A DNA stretch of 64,000 nucleotides. Origin: Archangium lipolyticum (GTDB lineage: Bacteria > Myxococcota > Myxococcia > Myxococcales > Myxococcaceae). The notes under the pieces are model-generated. The model did no database searches. It saw nothing but the letters and a program-made list of their open reading frames with translations, and was not told where the DNA came from. Both the position numbers and the translations under genes were made by a program. This document shows, piece by piece, positions 8,474 through 16,941 of the stretch (positions are counted from its first letter, which is position 1; every line of letters begins with the position of its first letter). Location: positions 620,001 through 684,000 of the forward strand of contig NZ_JANKBZ010000002.1 in assembly GCF_024623785.1 (NCBI RefSeq), in the 5' to 3' direction.

Positions 8474-8695
8474 TCAGCTCGGGTTTGCCCAGAGGGCCGT
8501 TCCCGGCTCCGTTCCATTCACCTGCCGCTCCGCATGGCGGTAGGCGCGAGCCTTGGAGGGAGCATCGACCTTCATCCGCTCTCCACGAGGGCCATGGAGC
8601 TCCAGATGATAGCGCTCTTCCCGTTGCCCCTCGTTCGCGATGCTCCAGCCGGCCTGCTTGATGTGTTTCTTGCACACGCGCTCTCGTCCTCGCAT
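8474..8695 (-). CDS. Small basic hypothetical protein
   Basis: 73 residues, strongly basic, with the segment MKVDAPSKARAYRHAERQVNG. The start is supported by a strong AAGGGGG ribosome site a few bases before the ATG at 8695. No domain is recognised. It is divergent from the 91-residue unknown at 8974. The 278 bases between them (8696-8973) are GC-rich and show no further gene or motif that I can name. Confidence 0.6.
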   Translation of the reverse strand: MRGRERVCKKHIKQAGWSIANEGQREERYHLELHGPRGERMKVDAPSKARAYRHAERQVNGTEPGTALWANPS

Positions 8696-8973
8696 GTCGA
8701 CCCCCTTCCTTTCCTTCGCGGCCGCAGGGCGCGGCCATCGTCACGAAGATTCAGGATCTGTCCGCCCGAGCGCGGTTGCATGCCCTCGCCGGAGGCTCCG
8801 GGCTCGTATGCTCGTCCCCCGGCCCGGCGGAGGGCACGGCCCTGGCCGCCAGCCCCCTGCGAGGCTTCTGGGGGGAGCGCCTTCCGGAGTGTCAGCCGGG
8901 CCCCCCGGCGTGGAACCCACCCTGGCACGCCGGGCCGAGGCGGTCCCATGGTGAGGCCAGAGGGTTCGACACC

Positions 8974-9249
8974 ATGGCACTCCCCAAGCACGTAGACGAA
9001 GCTGCTGACCGGCTGCACGAGGCCTTCGCACGAATCGAGGCGGCCCGTGCCGCGCCCACGAGCACGGAGAGCCTCCGCGAGTGGCTGACCGCGCTCACCG
9101 ACTACGCCCAGGCCCTGATGGACCTGCACGAGTTCACCAACGAGTCGGTTCACGAGAAGCTGCACGTCCTGGCGGGGCAGCTCAACCTCCGGGGCTTCCC
9201 GGAGGATGCCGTCCGGGACCTCGAGCCAGCGCAACCTCCAGGGCAATGA
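8974..9249 (+). CDS. Small helical hypothetical protein
   Basis: 91 residues from the ATG at 8974 (MALPKHVDEAADRLHEAF). A longer in-frame reading back to 8776 has a composition typical of non-coding frames, so the shorter form is preferred. It is predicted all-helical with a repeated leucine/alanine pattern, with no signal peptide and no recognised family. It converges with the metallo-hydrolase gene, leaving only 12 bases between the stops. Confidence 0.6.
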   Translation: MALPKHVDEAADRLHEAFARIEAARAAPTSTESLREWLTALTDYAQALMDLHEFTNESVHEKLHVLAGQLNLRGFPEDAVRDLEPAQPPGQ

Positions 9250-9261
9250 CAGGGCAATGAC

Positions 9262-10812
9262 TCACGCCCCGCGGCGTGCCGGGATGCCGCCGAACGGCCA
9301 GCGGAAGCCCGGCTGCTGGAGGACGTCCGGTGCCTTGCGTCCCCGCCAGGCCAGGGACTCGCCGGGGCGGAGCAGCAGCGCCTGGGGCCCGTGCCCCACC
9401 TGCCGGCGCACCTGCTTCAGGCGCTCGGGGTACGGATCCGCGTCTGGGTTCTCGTCCAGGGTGCTGGCGCCACTCACCGGCTCGCCGGGGTAGCCCGGGT
9501 AGCGTGGGCCCATGCCCTCGCGCCAGTACCAGGGGGCACCGCCGTCGGCGCAGGGCACCACGTAGCGCGCGCCGAGCAGCTCGCCATAGCGCAGGGCCTC
9601 CTCCGGCCCGGCCATGAGCTGCTGCGGCGTGGCGAGCGCGTCCAGGGGCACGTCGACCAGGTAGGCGTCCAGGGTGGTGTAGCCGAAGAAGAGCGGCTTG
9701 AGCCGGAAGCCCCGCACGCCACAGAAGAGCACGTCCACCGGTGCCTCCTCGCGCAGCGCGCGGCACACGCCGTCCATGTCTCCGCGCACGTCGTGCCCGG
9801 CATCGGCGAAGAAGGCCGCCGAGAAGTCCGGCGTGCGCACCAGCCAGGTGTTCCCCTCGTTGAAGAGGCCCGGGTAGAGGCCCTCGCCGTCGGTGGGCTG
9901 CTCGCCGTGGAAGGGCAGGGCGCGCACGGTGATGTCGCCCACCCGCCGCTCCTCGCCCCAGCGCAGGGGCTCGACGCGGGTGTACCCGAGCTGCTTCAGC
10001 CGCAGCACGCAGTCGGTGGAGAAGAGGCTCTCGCGCTCCACCGCGGGCACGAAGATGCGTGTGTCTCGCGGGAGCTGGAGCAGCGAGCCCAGGTGGAAGT
10101 GGTCCCCGTGCGAGTGGGTGATGACCACCGCGTCCACCGGGCCGAGGTCCCTCGGCTGCATCGGCTGGTAGTCCGGCCGGTCGAGCCCGCTGGCGGGGCG
10201 GAAGTACGGGTCCACCAGGACGCGGGCCTGGGCGCTCGCCACCAGCACGGTGTTGTGGCCGACGAAGAGGGCCCCCGGGGTGGGCACCTCCACCGGACCC
10301 TCGTGGCGGACCAGCCAGCCCACGCTCGACATGTCCGCGAGCAGCTCGCCCACCGCGGGCTCCAGGGCGAGGGCCCGCAGCTCGGCCCGGGTGGCTCCGC
10401 GCGCCAGGGAGGCGAAGAGCTCGGCGAGGGCCGGCCACTCGCGGGCCTTCACGGGAAAGTCGAGCCCCCGCTCCTCCTGGCGCAGGTGGAGGACGCGTGG
10501 CTTGTGCTTCGCCGCGTCGGGGAAGAGCACCTCGTGACGCAGCGGGTAGCGCCCGCCCCTGCGCCGGTTGCCGTCACGCAGCGCGGCATAGCGCGGGGTC
10601 TCCTCCAGCCAGCGCACCAGGGACTTCGCCTCGCGCAGGGCGCGCTCCGGCCCCAGCTCCGCGAGCCGCTGTTTCAGGGGCACATGGGCCTGTCTCACGG
10701 GCCGGGCGGTGGGGCCCTGGATGCTGCACCCCAGGTCCTCATGGTGCTCCGCCTCGGTACGGGCCGAGGCGAGGACGGCGAGGCTGACGCCACGGTGGAG
10801 GGTGAGCCGCAT
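9262..10812 (-). CDS. Metallo-beta-lactamase-fold hydrolase
   Basis: About 516 residues from the ATG at 10812; in-frame upstream starts exist, so the N-terminus is uncertain. Residues 1-170 form a helical domain of unknown kind. From about 180 an MBL fold follows with HSHGDHFH (His233, His235, Asp237, His238), then a later FFADAGHD metal ligand block and a GYTTLDAYLVDVP region. This is closest to the UlaG/RomA-like branch that acts on phosphoester or lactone substrates; the substrate is unknown. It is divergent from a secreted protein gene. Confidence 0.83.
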   Translation of the reverse strand: MRLTLHRGVSLAVLASARTEAEHHEDLGCSIQGPTARPVRQAHVPLKQRLAELGPERALREAKSLVRWLEETPRYAALRDGNRRRGGRYPLRHEVLFPDAAKHKPRVLHLRQEERGLDFPVKAREWPALAELFASLARGATRAELRALALEPAVGELLADMSSVGWLVRHEGPVEVPTPGALFVGHNTVLVASAQARVLVDPYFRPASGLDRPDYQPMQPRDLGPVDAVVITHSHGDHFHLGSLLQLPRDTRIFVPAVERESLFSTDCVLRLKQLGYTRVEPLRWGEERRVGDITVRALPFHGEQPTDGEGLYPGLFNEGNTWLVRTPDFSAAFFADAGHDVRGDMDGVCRALREEAPVDVLFCGVRGFRLKPLFFGYTTLDAYLVDVPLDALATPQQLMAGPEEALRYGELLGARYVVPCADGGAPWYWREGMGPRYPGYPGEPVSGASTLDENPDADPYPERLKQVRRQVGHGPQALLLRPGESLAWRGRKAPDVLQQPGFRWPFGGIPARRGA

Positions 10813-10978
10813 GCCGGGAGCAGCTACCAACCCCCGGGGGAAGTGGCCAGCGCATTCGCTGACCGGCTTGCCAGCACGCGCCCTTTCCGCTGATGTTCCC
10901 GCGTCCATCGGGATTGTGGGCCGGAGTACCGGGCTGACTCCCGTGGAGCGCGACTTCCCGAACAGTGTGGAGGGGGAC

Positions 10979-11758
10979 ATGAACGACTTTTCCAGGACGG
11001 TTTTCGTCATCGCCGTGGGGTGCATCCTGCTCGGCTCGGCGGGTGAGGCGGGTGCGCAGCCCTCGAGCCCCTACCGGCAGTACAGCGGCAGCATGTTCGT
11101 CAACGGCAACCTCAAGCTCTTCTTCCGCAAGCAGTGGTGGGCTCACGATCTGCGGGAGCAGGCGAGGAACACGGCTGGGGGGCGCCAGGCCGTCGTGGGC
11201 ACGGAGGAGGCTTCCAGCATCCTGCAGGTGAAGCTGCCGCTCGCGGTGTCGTCGTTCCGCTCGGTGGGTGGGCCCATCGTGCCCCGCCGGCTGGCCGCGG
11301 GCCTCCAGGACATCGACGAGGCGCACCGTCAGTCGCTCGAGACCGCCTTCGCCGGGCTGCTGAAGGGTTATGACCAGCACCTGGATCGGAACGACGAGCA
11401 GCGGTTGAAGAACAACCTCGCCGGGGCCTTCAACTTCCTCTTCGCGTCGGCCTACCAGGCGCTCAAGAACCAGGAGCTGAACGGCGAGCAGCGGGAGAGC
11501 ATGCTGGAGCAGCTCAACGAGGGCATCGCCCTGGCGCTCAAGGAGCGGCGGCTGTCCGACCGCGACAAGCAGGAGATGTACGAGTCGGTGGTGCTCGCGG
11601 GCTCCATCGTCCGCGGGCTCTACACCGAGGGGCGCGACAAGGGGCGCCCGGACCAGCTGAAGCTGGCGCGGGAGCTGAGCAAGGACCTGCTGGAGCAGGC
11701 GATGGGCCTCACCCTGGACAAGGTGCACGTCGAGGGCGACGGCGTGAGGCTCGACTGA
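10979..11758 (+). CDS. Secreted hypothetical protein, possibly DUF6683 family
   Basis: 259 residues with a signal peptide: basic MNDFSRT, then a hydrophobic stretch ending GSAGEAGAQ. The start is fixed by an AGGGGGAC ribosome site before the ATG at 10979. The mature part is helical (LAGAFNFLFASAYQALKN, LLEQAMGLTLDKVHVEG). It resembles proteins annotated DUF6683 in myxobacteria; I recall this family only loosely. The function is unknown and it is likely periplasmic. A large stem-loop follows 14 bases after the stop. Confidence 0.75.
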   Translation: MNDFSRTVFVIAVGCILLGSAGEAGAQPSSPYRQYSGSMFVNGNLKLFFRKQWWAHDLREQARNTAGGRQAVVGTEEASSILQVKLPLAVSSFRSVGGPIVPRRLAAGLQDIDEAHRQSLETAFAGLLKGYDQHLDRNDEQRLKNNLAGAFNFLFASAYQALKNQELNGEQRESMLEQLNEGIALALKERRLSDRDKQEMYESVVLAGSIVRGLYTEGRDKGRPDQLKLARELSKDLLEQAMGLTLDKVHVEGDGVRLD

Positions 11759-11772
11759 TGCGCGGTGGGCGT

Positions 11773-11827
11773 GCGTAGCCTGGGAGGCAACGACCTCCGT
11801 CAACGGGTGTTGCCTGCCGGGCTACGC
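11773..11827 (+). terminator. Two-tier stem-loop after the secreted-protein gene
   Basis: Outer arms GCGTAGCC (11773-11780) and GGCTACGC (11820-11827) are perfect 8-mers; inner arms AGGCAAC (11785-11791) and GTTGCCT (11809-11815) are perfect 7-mers. The arms are separated by small internal loops. There is no U-tract directly after it, so it is either a factor-assisted terminator or an mRNA-stabilising structure. Confidence 0.55.
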
Positions 11828-11968
11828 GTGCTCATACCCGAGGTGTGTGAGAATCTTTTTACGATTCACTCCCTGGCGTACCGCCCGCCGACTGTGATTG
11901 CCTTTGGGTGAGCCGTGAAGGCTTCCGTCCCGCCAGAGGGGCGGGCGGTTCTCGAGGGGGAAGCACGT

Positions 11969-12502
11969 ATGAAGAGCATGAAGGTATTGGCATGGCTGGC
12001 TTGCGGGCTGGGGGCCGTGGCGTGCGGTGGTTCCGAGCGGGATGCGGAGTCCTCGTCGCTGTCGCGGCCGAAGCCCGATGCGCGGGAGGCGGTCCGGGCC
12101 GGCAAGCTGGTGGTGAATCCGCAGCTCCAGCAGGTGCCGGCGCGTGACAAGTCGGCGCTGGCCTTCGACATCCAGGCGTTCGGGTTCGTCTTCGTGTGCG
12201 AGCGGGTGGACGGCCAGGACTACTGCGAGGACGTCCGCGACTACCCCGACACCTACTACAACTGGAACGGGACGGTGGGCGTGTGGACGTACGAGTACGG
12301 CACCGCGAGCACCTACTTCTCCACCTTCGCGAACTCGGCCGTGTACCAGGACGAGACCAAGCCCCTGTACGACACCAACAACATGATGGTGGGCCTGTGG
12401 CGCCACTACACGCTGCAGAACGTGACCAGCGGGAGCTTTGTCTCGCAGGTCACTTCGGCCTTCAACAACCAGAACTGGTCGGACACGCTCTACATCTACT
12501 GA
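11969..12502 (+). CDS. Lipoprotein of unknown function
   Basis: 177 residues from the ATG at 11969, which follows a GAGGGGG ribosome site. The signal peptide ends in the lipobox LGAVACG, so the protein should be lipid-anchored. The mature part starts with a polar linker and then a compact Tyr/Thr/Asn-rich domain (YYNWNGTVGVWTYEYGTAS) with two cysteines (VCERVDGQDYCED) that could form a disulfide. No family is recognised. The 210 bases upstream hold the stem-loop above and a short AT-rich hairpin at 11851-11867. Confidence 0.78.
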   Translation: MKSMKVLAWLACGLGAVACGGSERDAESSSLSRPKPDAREAVRAGKLVVNPQLQQVPARDKSALAFDIQAFGFVFVCERVDGQDYCEDVRDYPDTYYNWNGTVGVWTYEYGTASTYFSTFANSAVYQDETKPLYDTNNMMVGLWRHYTLQNVTSGSFVSQVTSAFNNQNWSDTLYIY

Positions 12503-12517
12503 GCGCGGACGCGCCGG

Positions 12518-12542
12518 GGGGCGGGTGGAACGAGCCCGCCCC
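12518..12542. terminator. Bidirectional hairpin between convergent genes
   Basis: GGGGCGGG and CCCGCCCC, perfect 8-base arms around a 9-base loop, between the lipoprotein stop (12502) and the ketosynthase stop (12555). There is no U-tract on either side. Confidence 0.6.
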
Positions 12543-12554
12543 TCGGGGTGCGCT

Positions 12555-14168
12555 TCAGCGCCAGGGGCGCGAGATGACGCAGGCGTTGATGCCGCCCACG
12601 CCCATGGAGAGCTTGCCGGCGCAGCCCTGGGGCGCGGCCACCGCCTTGTCGAAGACGTAGCGGCTGTGCAGTTGGCCAAGTCCCTTGTTGAGCTCCGCCT
12701 CGGCCAGCGGGGTGGGGAACACCTGGCCCCGGGCATAGCCGAGGTACTGGGCCGTCAGCTCCCAGCCGCCACCGGCGCCCATGCCGTGGCCGAAGGTGCC
12801 CTTGCGCGCCGTCACCAGCACCGTCTCGGGCAGCACCGCGCGCAGCGTCTCCATCTCCAGGACGTCGCCCGGGGTGGCGGTGGCGTGCAGGTCCCAACTG
12901 CCCACCTCGGCCGGCGTGATGCCCGCGGACTGCAGGGCCTCGTGGATGGCCACGGAGGGGCCCTCCTTCGAGGGCGTGATGATGTGGTCCGCGTCCGCGG
13001 TGACGCCCACGGTGACGGGCTCCATGCCCAGCGGCTTGAAGCCCTTGGCGGTGAAGTGCTCCAGGTCACCGAGGATCCACACCACCGAGCCGCCGGCCAC
13101 GTGCGTGCCGCGCAGCTGCGTCAGCGGCTTGGACACCGCGCCGTCCGCGCTCACCACGCGCGCGTTGTAGAAGCCACCCACCGTGAGCTCGTGCGGGGGC
13201 GGATCCGTCATCCCCATCACCACCGCCTTGGCATCACCCCGGCGGATGGCATCCAGCGCCAGCTTCAGCCCGTAGCCGAACGAGGAGCACGCGGCCACCG
13301 GCGCGAACGTCATGCCGGTGAGCTTGCCCATCATCGAAATCTGCGAGGCGGGGGTGTTGTGGATGTTCCAGAGGATCTCCGCCGGCACCGCGTTCCAGGG
13401 CGGCTCGGGTGCGCCCCACTTCTTCTGCAGACGCTGGTTGCGCGTCCGCTTCTCCTTGATGACGGCCAGCTTGGCGGCCTCCACGTTGCCACCCTCGACG
13501 CCCAGGCCCTCGATCTCCTTCTGCTCGGCGAGGTACTCGCGCAGCTCGGGGGACTTGCCGGCCCAGAAGTGCCACCAGGCCTCCTCGGCCACGTCGCGCT
13601 CGAGCTCCTCCACCGTGGAGGGCTCGGGAGGCATGCCCGGCAGAGGCTCGCGCGTCTCCTGCCAGCGGCGCAGGGCGCTGTTGCGCTCGGGCGAGGCCCA
13701 GAACCGGTCCCACCGCCGCTGGGCGCGGTGCAGGCCCAGGGTGATGTCGTGGATGGTCGGCAGATCTCCCAGCCCGGTGCCCACGTACACGTGCGCGCGA
13801 GGCCCCAGCCCCTGCAGCTCCTGCTCGAGCCCCGGGTTCTGGCCCAGCGCCTGGATGAAGGAGCCGATGGCCATCTTCGTGGGCATGCCCATCTTCTTCT
13901 CGAGCTGGGCGAAGCGCGTGGCGGGGAAGCGCGCGTCGATCCACGGCTTGTACTCCGTGAAATCGAAGTCCGGCTGGCCCACCAGGAAGTTGTTGGGACC
14001 GAAGCCCTCGAAGGGGGAGAGCCAGCTCTCCGCCGATGCCAGGTTCCGCTCGAAGGCCTCGATGTTCCGCGAGCGGGGAGCGACCACTCCCCAGCCAAAG
14101 ATTCCGACTCTGCGCACGTTGGTACCCCTGACCTCTGATGATCCGCCGCTGGTCATGTCCCGACTCAC
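12555..14168 (-). CDS. Atypical beta-ketoacyl synthase (thiolase fold)
   Basis: A 537-residue condensing-enzyme homologue. The catalytic set is complete: Cys294 in APVAACSSFGYG, His428 in DLHATATPGD, Lys456 and His461 in KGTFGHGMGAGG. An insertion of about 110 residues (roughly 147-260, highly charged and helical) lies before the active-site cysteine, which falls near residue 163 in FabF. It starts at a GTG (14168) that overlaps the previous stop as GTGA, so it is translationally coupled to the LamG-like gene. No acyl carrier protein, ketoreductase or acyltransferase is near. It may serve a specialised lipid or a non-FAS acyl condensation. Confidence 0.85.
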   Translation of the reverse strand: MSRDMTSGGSSEVRGTNVRRVGIFGWGVVAPRSRNIEAFERNLASAESWLSPFEGFGPNNFLVGQPDFDFTEYKPWIDARFPATRFAQLEKKMGMPTKMAIGSFIQALGQNPGLEQELQGLGPRAHVYVGTGLGDLPTIHDITLGLHRAQRRWDRFWASPERNSALRRWQETREPLPGMPPEPSTVEELERDVAEEAWWHFWAGKSPELREYLAEQKEIEGLGVEGGNVEAAKLAVIKEKRTRNQRLQKKWGAPEPPWNAVPAEILWNIHNTPASQISMMGKLTGMTFAPVAACSSFGYGLKLALDAIRRGDAKAVVMGMTDPPPHELTVGGFYNARVVSADGAVSKPLTQLRGTHVAGGSVVWILGDLEHFTAKGFKPLGMEPVTVGVTADADHIITPSKEGPSVAIHEALQSAGITPAEVGSWDLHATATPGDVLEMETLRAVLPETVLVTARKGTFGHGMGAGGGWELTAQYLGYARGQVFPTPLAEAELNKGLGQLHSRYVFDKAVAAPQGCAGKLSMGVGGINACVISRPWR

Positions 14169-15025
14169 AGCGGCTGGATCTTCAGGTTGTCGAAGAAGAG
14201 CTGGGCCTCCCAGCTGGAGAACCCCAGGCGATCATGCCCCCTTCCCTCGAGGGGAATGGGGTCATCGAACTCCATGAACGGCTTGCCGTCGATGGTCCAG
14301 CGTAGCAGCGAGCCCCTGCGCTCGATACGCCAGTGATAGGTGCGGCCGATCTCCACCGGGTAGGGCCGGGCCTCCACGCGCATGTGCGTGTCCTCGCGGA
14401 AGACGCCCGTCTCCACCAGGCCCTCGCCCTTGCCGCCATTCTTCTCGGCCACGCGCCGGGCCTGCCGCTGGAGCGCCTCCAGCGGGGTGCCGTGCTCGTC
14501 CAGCCGGGCGATGATGGACAGCGAGTTGTTCCACCCGCCATGGATGAACACGTACCCGGACGCGTGGTCCGTGCCGTCGCCGAAGACCTCCACCTTGATG
14601 TCGCCCTCGGGAGACTCGGAGCGGACGTCGAACTCGATGGCCACGTCGCGCGGCAGCTTCGCCTGGAGCCACAGCGGGTTGTTCTTCACGCCGGGTGACA
14701 GCAGCTGCCCGTCCACCACGCGCCAGTGGCCGCCAGTGGAGAAGAAGTCGCGCTGCACCACGCCCGGATCCGAGAAGTCCTGCTGGTAGGGAACGGTGGT
14801 GGTGGTGTCCGCCTCGCCCCGGAAGAGGGCGTAGTGGATGAGCGGGAACTGGATGAAGAGGAGGACGGCGGCGAGCACCGCCCAACCCCGGCGCGACAGC
14901 CCCTCGGGCTTCTTCCAGGGCACGGGGGAACCGGCGTCCGCGCCCGCGGCGGGAGCGCCCTCCGCATCGGGGCGCGGTGGCTCCTTCGCCTCCGGGTTCT
15001 TCTCCTTGCGCTTGGCCTGGCCCAT
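14165..15025 (-). CDS. Membrane-anchored protein with LamG/concanavalin-like domain
   Basis: 286 residues. They comprise a charged cytoplasmic N-terminus (MGQAKRKEKNPEAKE), a Pro/Ala linker, one membrane segment (about 48-68, WAVLAAVLLFIQFPLIHY) and an extracytoplasmic beta-sandwich. The sandwich shows the pattern of sugar-binding or DUF1961/1080-type jelly rolls: QDFSDPGVV, WRVVDGQLLSPG, RGSLLRWTIDGKPFMEF, FSSWEAQLFFDNLKI. It lies upstream of, and is coupled to, the ketosynthase by a 4-base overlap. A carbohydrate-binding role is inferred from the fold pattern only. Confidence 0.75.
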   Translation of the reverse strand: MGQAKRKEKNPEAKEPPRPDAEGAPAAGADAGSPVPWKKPEGLSRRGWAVLAAVLLFIQFPLIHYALFRGEADTTTTVPYQQDFSDPGVVQRDFFSTGGHWRVVDGQLLSPGVKNNPLWLQAKLPRDVAIEFDVRSESPEGDIKVEVFGDGTDHASGYVFIHGGWNNSLSIIARLDEHGTPLEALQRQARRVAEKNGGKGEGLVETGVFREDTHMRVEARPYPVEIGRTYHWRIERRGSLLRWTIDGKPFMEFDDPIPLEGRGHDRLGFSSWEAQLFFDNLKIQPL

Positions 15026-15113
15026 CGGTGTCGCTCGTCCCCCGAGGGGGGGTGCAGGGGGGCGCGGACTCTACGCGCGGCCCCGGTTGGAGGTAAAGGT
15101 CGCTCCGAGGTGC

Positions 15114-15833
15114 CTACTCGCCACCCCGGGAGGCGCTCCAGCGCTTCTCCAGGGCCTTCTGCTCGGCCTTGCGCATCTTCAACCGCTGGCGCTCGGCGTT
15201 CTGCCGCTCGACCTCCTCGGGAGAGGGCCGCACGGCGATCTGGTAGACACTGCCGGCCAGGGCGAAGAGCCCCGCGGCGATGATGAGGCCCCAGGGCTGG
15301 CTGGCCATGGCGGTGACGAGCCCGCCGAACTGGTGCAGGGCGGCCAGCGCGCCGATGACGAGCATCCACGCCCCCAGCATGGAGGCCAGGATGGCGGACA
15401 CCTGCCGGTTGAGCACCGCGGCGACGAGGCCTCCGAGGATGAGGCCCGGCGCGAAGCCGACGAGGTAGTCCTTGGGCCCGGCGATCTCCCCTCCGAGCAG
15501 CCCCACGGGGATGCCCACGCCGAGGTAGACGACGGCGGGAGGGAAGAGGAACCCCACCATGGCGAGCACCGCGGCGGCGGCGGTGGGCAGGCGCGGGTCG
15601 GTGCCGGTGACGCCGAACTTCGCGAGCAGCACGCCCGTCCAGCCCAGGCCGATGAGCGCGCCCATGGGACCGGCCAGCACGCGGAAGAAGCGCCCGCCGC
15701 CGAAGAGCAGCAGCAGGAGCCCCAGCACGCAACACACGATGCCGGCCCACATGGGGAGGAGCCGGTAGATGGCCACCCAGCCGGAGGGATTGAAGGTCTG
15801 ATAGGCCTTGAGGGCCGCGAGGTAGGCGTCCAA
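15114..15833 (-). CDS. Polytopic membrane protein
   Basis: 239 residues with about five to six hydrophobic segments (for example GIVCCVLGLLLLLFGGGRFF and LVGFAPGLILGGLVAAVL) and a basic, helical cytoplasmic tail (EEVERQNAERQRLKMRKAEQ). Translation appears to start at TTG (15833) with an AGGA site overlapping the stop of the upstream gene 9 bases away. No ATG or GTG fits better. No family is recognised. It is probably co-transcribed with the 86-residue protein upstream. Confidence 0.75.
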   Translation of the reverse strand: MDAYLAALKAYQTFNPSGWVAIYRLLPMWAGIVCCVLGLLLLLFGGGRFFRVLAGPMGALIGLGWTGVLLAKFGVTGTDPRLPTAAAAVLAMVGFLFPPAVVYLGVGIPVGLLGGEIAGPKDYLVGFAPGLILGGLVAAVLNRQVSAILASMLGAWMLVIGALAALHQFGGLVTAMASQPWGLIIAAGLFALAGSVYQIAVRPSPEEVERQNAERQRLKMRKAEQKALEKRWSASRGGE

Positions 15834-15842
15834 GACGGTGTC

Positions 15843-16103
15843 CTAGGAACGCGTGGCGGCGAGCACCACGAGCAGCACGAGGATGAAGGCGCCCAGGGCC
15901 GCGAAGCCGTAGAGGGCGGGAGGCGTGGTGGAGCGGCGCAGCAGCTCCTCGGCCTGGAGCTTGTCGTCCGGCTCGGGATTGTCCGCCAGGATGCGCTCGG
16001 CCTCGCGGCGCGCGGCCACCACATCCCCCGAGTCCTTGAGCTTCCATGCCGCCTGCATCCGGGGGGAGGCAGGGTCTTTCGGCGTCTGTCCGCCTTTCGC
16101 CAT
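15843..16103 (-). CDS. Small tail-anchored membrane protein
   Basis: 86 residues. The soluble N-terminal half contains a helical hairpin of TPR-like character (AAWKLKDSGDVVAARREAER). One C-terminal membrane segment follows (LYGFAALGAFILVLLVVLAA). The start is the ATG at 16103. It is the first gene of a four-gene minus-strand set ending in the ketosynthase, and it is divergent from the DUF4159 gene with 55 bases between starts. Confidence 0.75.
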   Translation of the reverse strand: MAKGGQTPKDPASPRMQAAWKLKDSGDVVAARREAERILADNPEPDDKLQAEELLRRSTTPPALYGFAALGAFILVLLVVLAATRS

Positions 16104-16158
16104 GGGGGACCTCTATAGCGGGGAATGCAAGGGCGCGTCGACGGTATATAGAACCCCC

Positions 16159-16917
16159 ATGCCCGTGCGCCCCCTCAGCCGACGACACCTCCTGCTCGGC
16201 GGCGCGGCGCTCGTCCCGCTGCTGGCCGGACGTGCGTCCGCTTTTGGTGAGAAGAGCCGTTTCATCCCCGCCGTCGCCCGGCACGGCGGCCGGTGGGATG
16301 CCCGACTGTCTGGCCTCCGACGCATCGCGTGGGAGGTGCAGCGGCGCACCTCGGTGGAGGTGGTGCCGGACGCGCGCCCCTTCGCGCTCTCGAGCGCGGA
16401 CCTCTTCGAGTACCCCTTCCTCTACCTGGGAGGGGACGGGGGCTTCCCGCCCTTCAGCGACACCGAGGTGGAGAACCTCCGGCGCTATCTCACCTTCGGC
16501 GGCTTCCTCCTGGCGGATGCCAACGACGCCAGCGACGGGGACGGCTTCGACGCCAGCTTCCGGCGGGAGCTGGCGCGGGTGCTGCCGCAGAGCCCGCTCA
16601 CCCCGGTGCCCTCCAGCCACGTCGTCTTCAAGAGCTTCTTCCTGCTGGACTCGGCGCCAGGGCGGTTGCTCAACAAACCACAGTTGCTGTCGGCCAATAT
16701 CGGCAAGAGGGCGGCGGTGATGTACTCGCAGAACGACGTGGCGGGTGCTTGGAGCCGCAGCGAGGCGGGAGACTACGAGTTCGACGTCTCCCCGGGCGGC
16801 GAGCCGCAGCGCGAGCTGGCCATCCGGCTGGGCATCAACCTGTGCATGTACGCGCTCTGCCTGGACTACAAGGACGACGCCGTCCACCTGCCGCTCATCC
16901 TCAACAAGCGCCGCTGA
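16159..16917 (+). CDS. DUF4159 domain protein, Tat-exported
   Basis: 252 residues from the ATG at 16159. The N-terminus SRRHLLLGGAALVPLLAG is a twin-arginine signal. The mature protein matches DUF4159, a ThuA/GATase-like fold: YPFLYLGGDGGFPPFSDTE, LRRYLTFGGFLLADANDAS, HVVFKSFFLLDS. In many genomes DUF4159 lies next to von Willebrand and DUF58 membrane proteins of the BatA-like group, as here with the next gene 24 bases downstream. The molecular activity of the family is unknown. Confidence 0.85.
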   Translation: MPVRPLSRRHLLLGGAALVPLLAGRASAFGEKSRFIPAVARHGGRWDARLSGLRRIAWEVQRRTSVEVVPDARPFALSSADLFEYPFLYLGGDGGFPPFSDTEVENLRRYLTFGGFLLADANDASDGDGFDASFRRELARVLPQSPLTPVPSSHVVFKSFFLLDSAPGRLLNKPQLLSANIGKRAAVMYSQNDVAGAWSRSEAGDYEFDVSPGGEPQRELAIRLGINLCMYALCLDYKDDAVHLPLILNKRR

Positions 16918-16941
16918 CCCGAGAGGCCCTGGCCCACCTTC

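Noticed and set aside
12555-16103. Polyketide or arylpolyene cluster around the ketosynthase
   Set aside because: No carrier protein, ketoreductase, dehydratase or acyltransferase is nearby; the other genes are membrane proteins.
16145-16150. TATATA as a -10 element for the DUF4159 gene
   Set aside because: It lies 8 bases from the ATG with no -35 at a suitable distance. Only a leaderless transcript would fit, and nothing else supports one.
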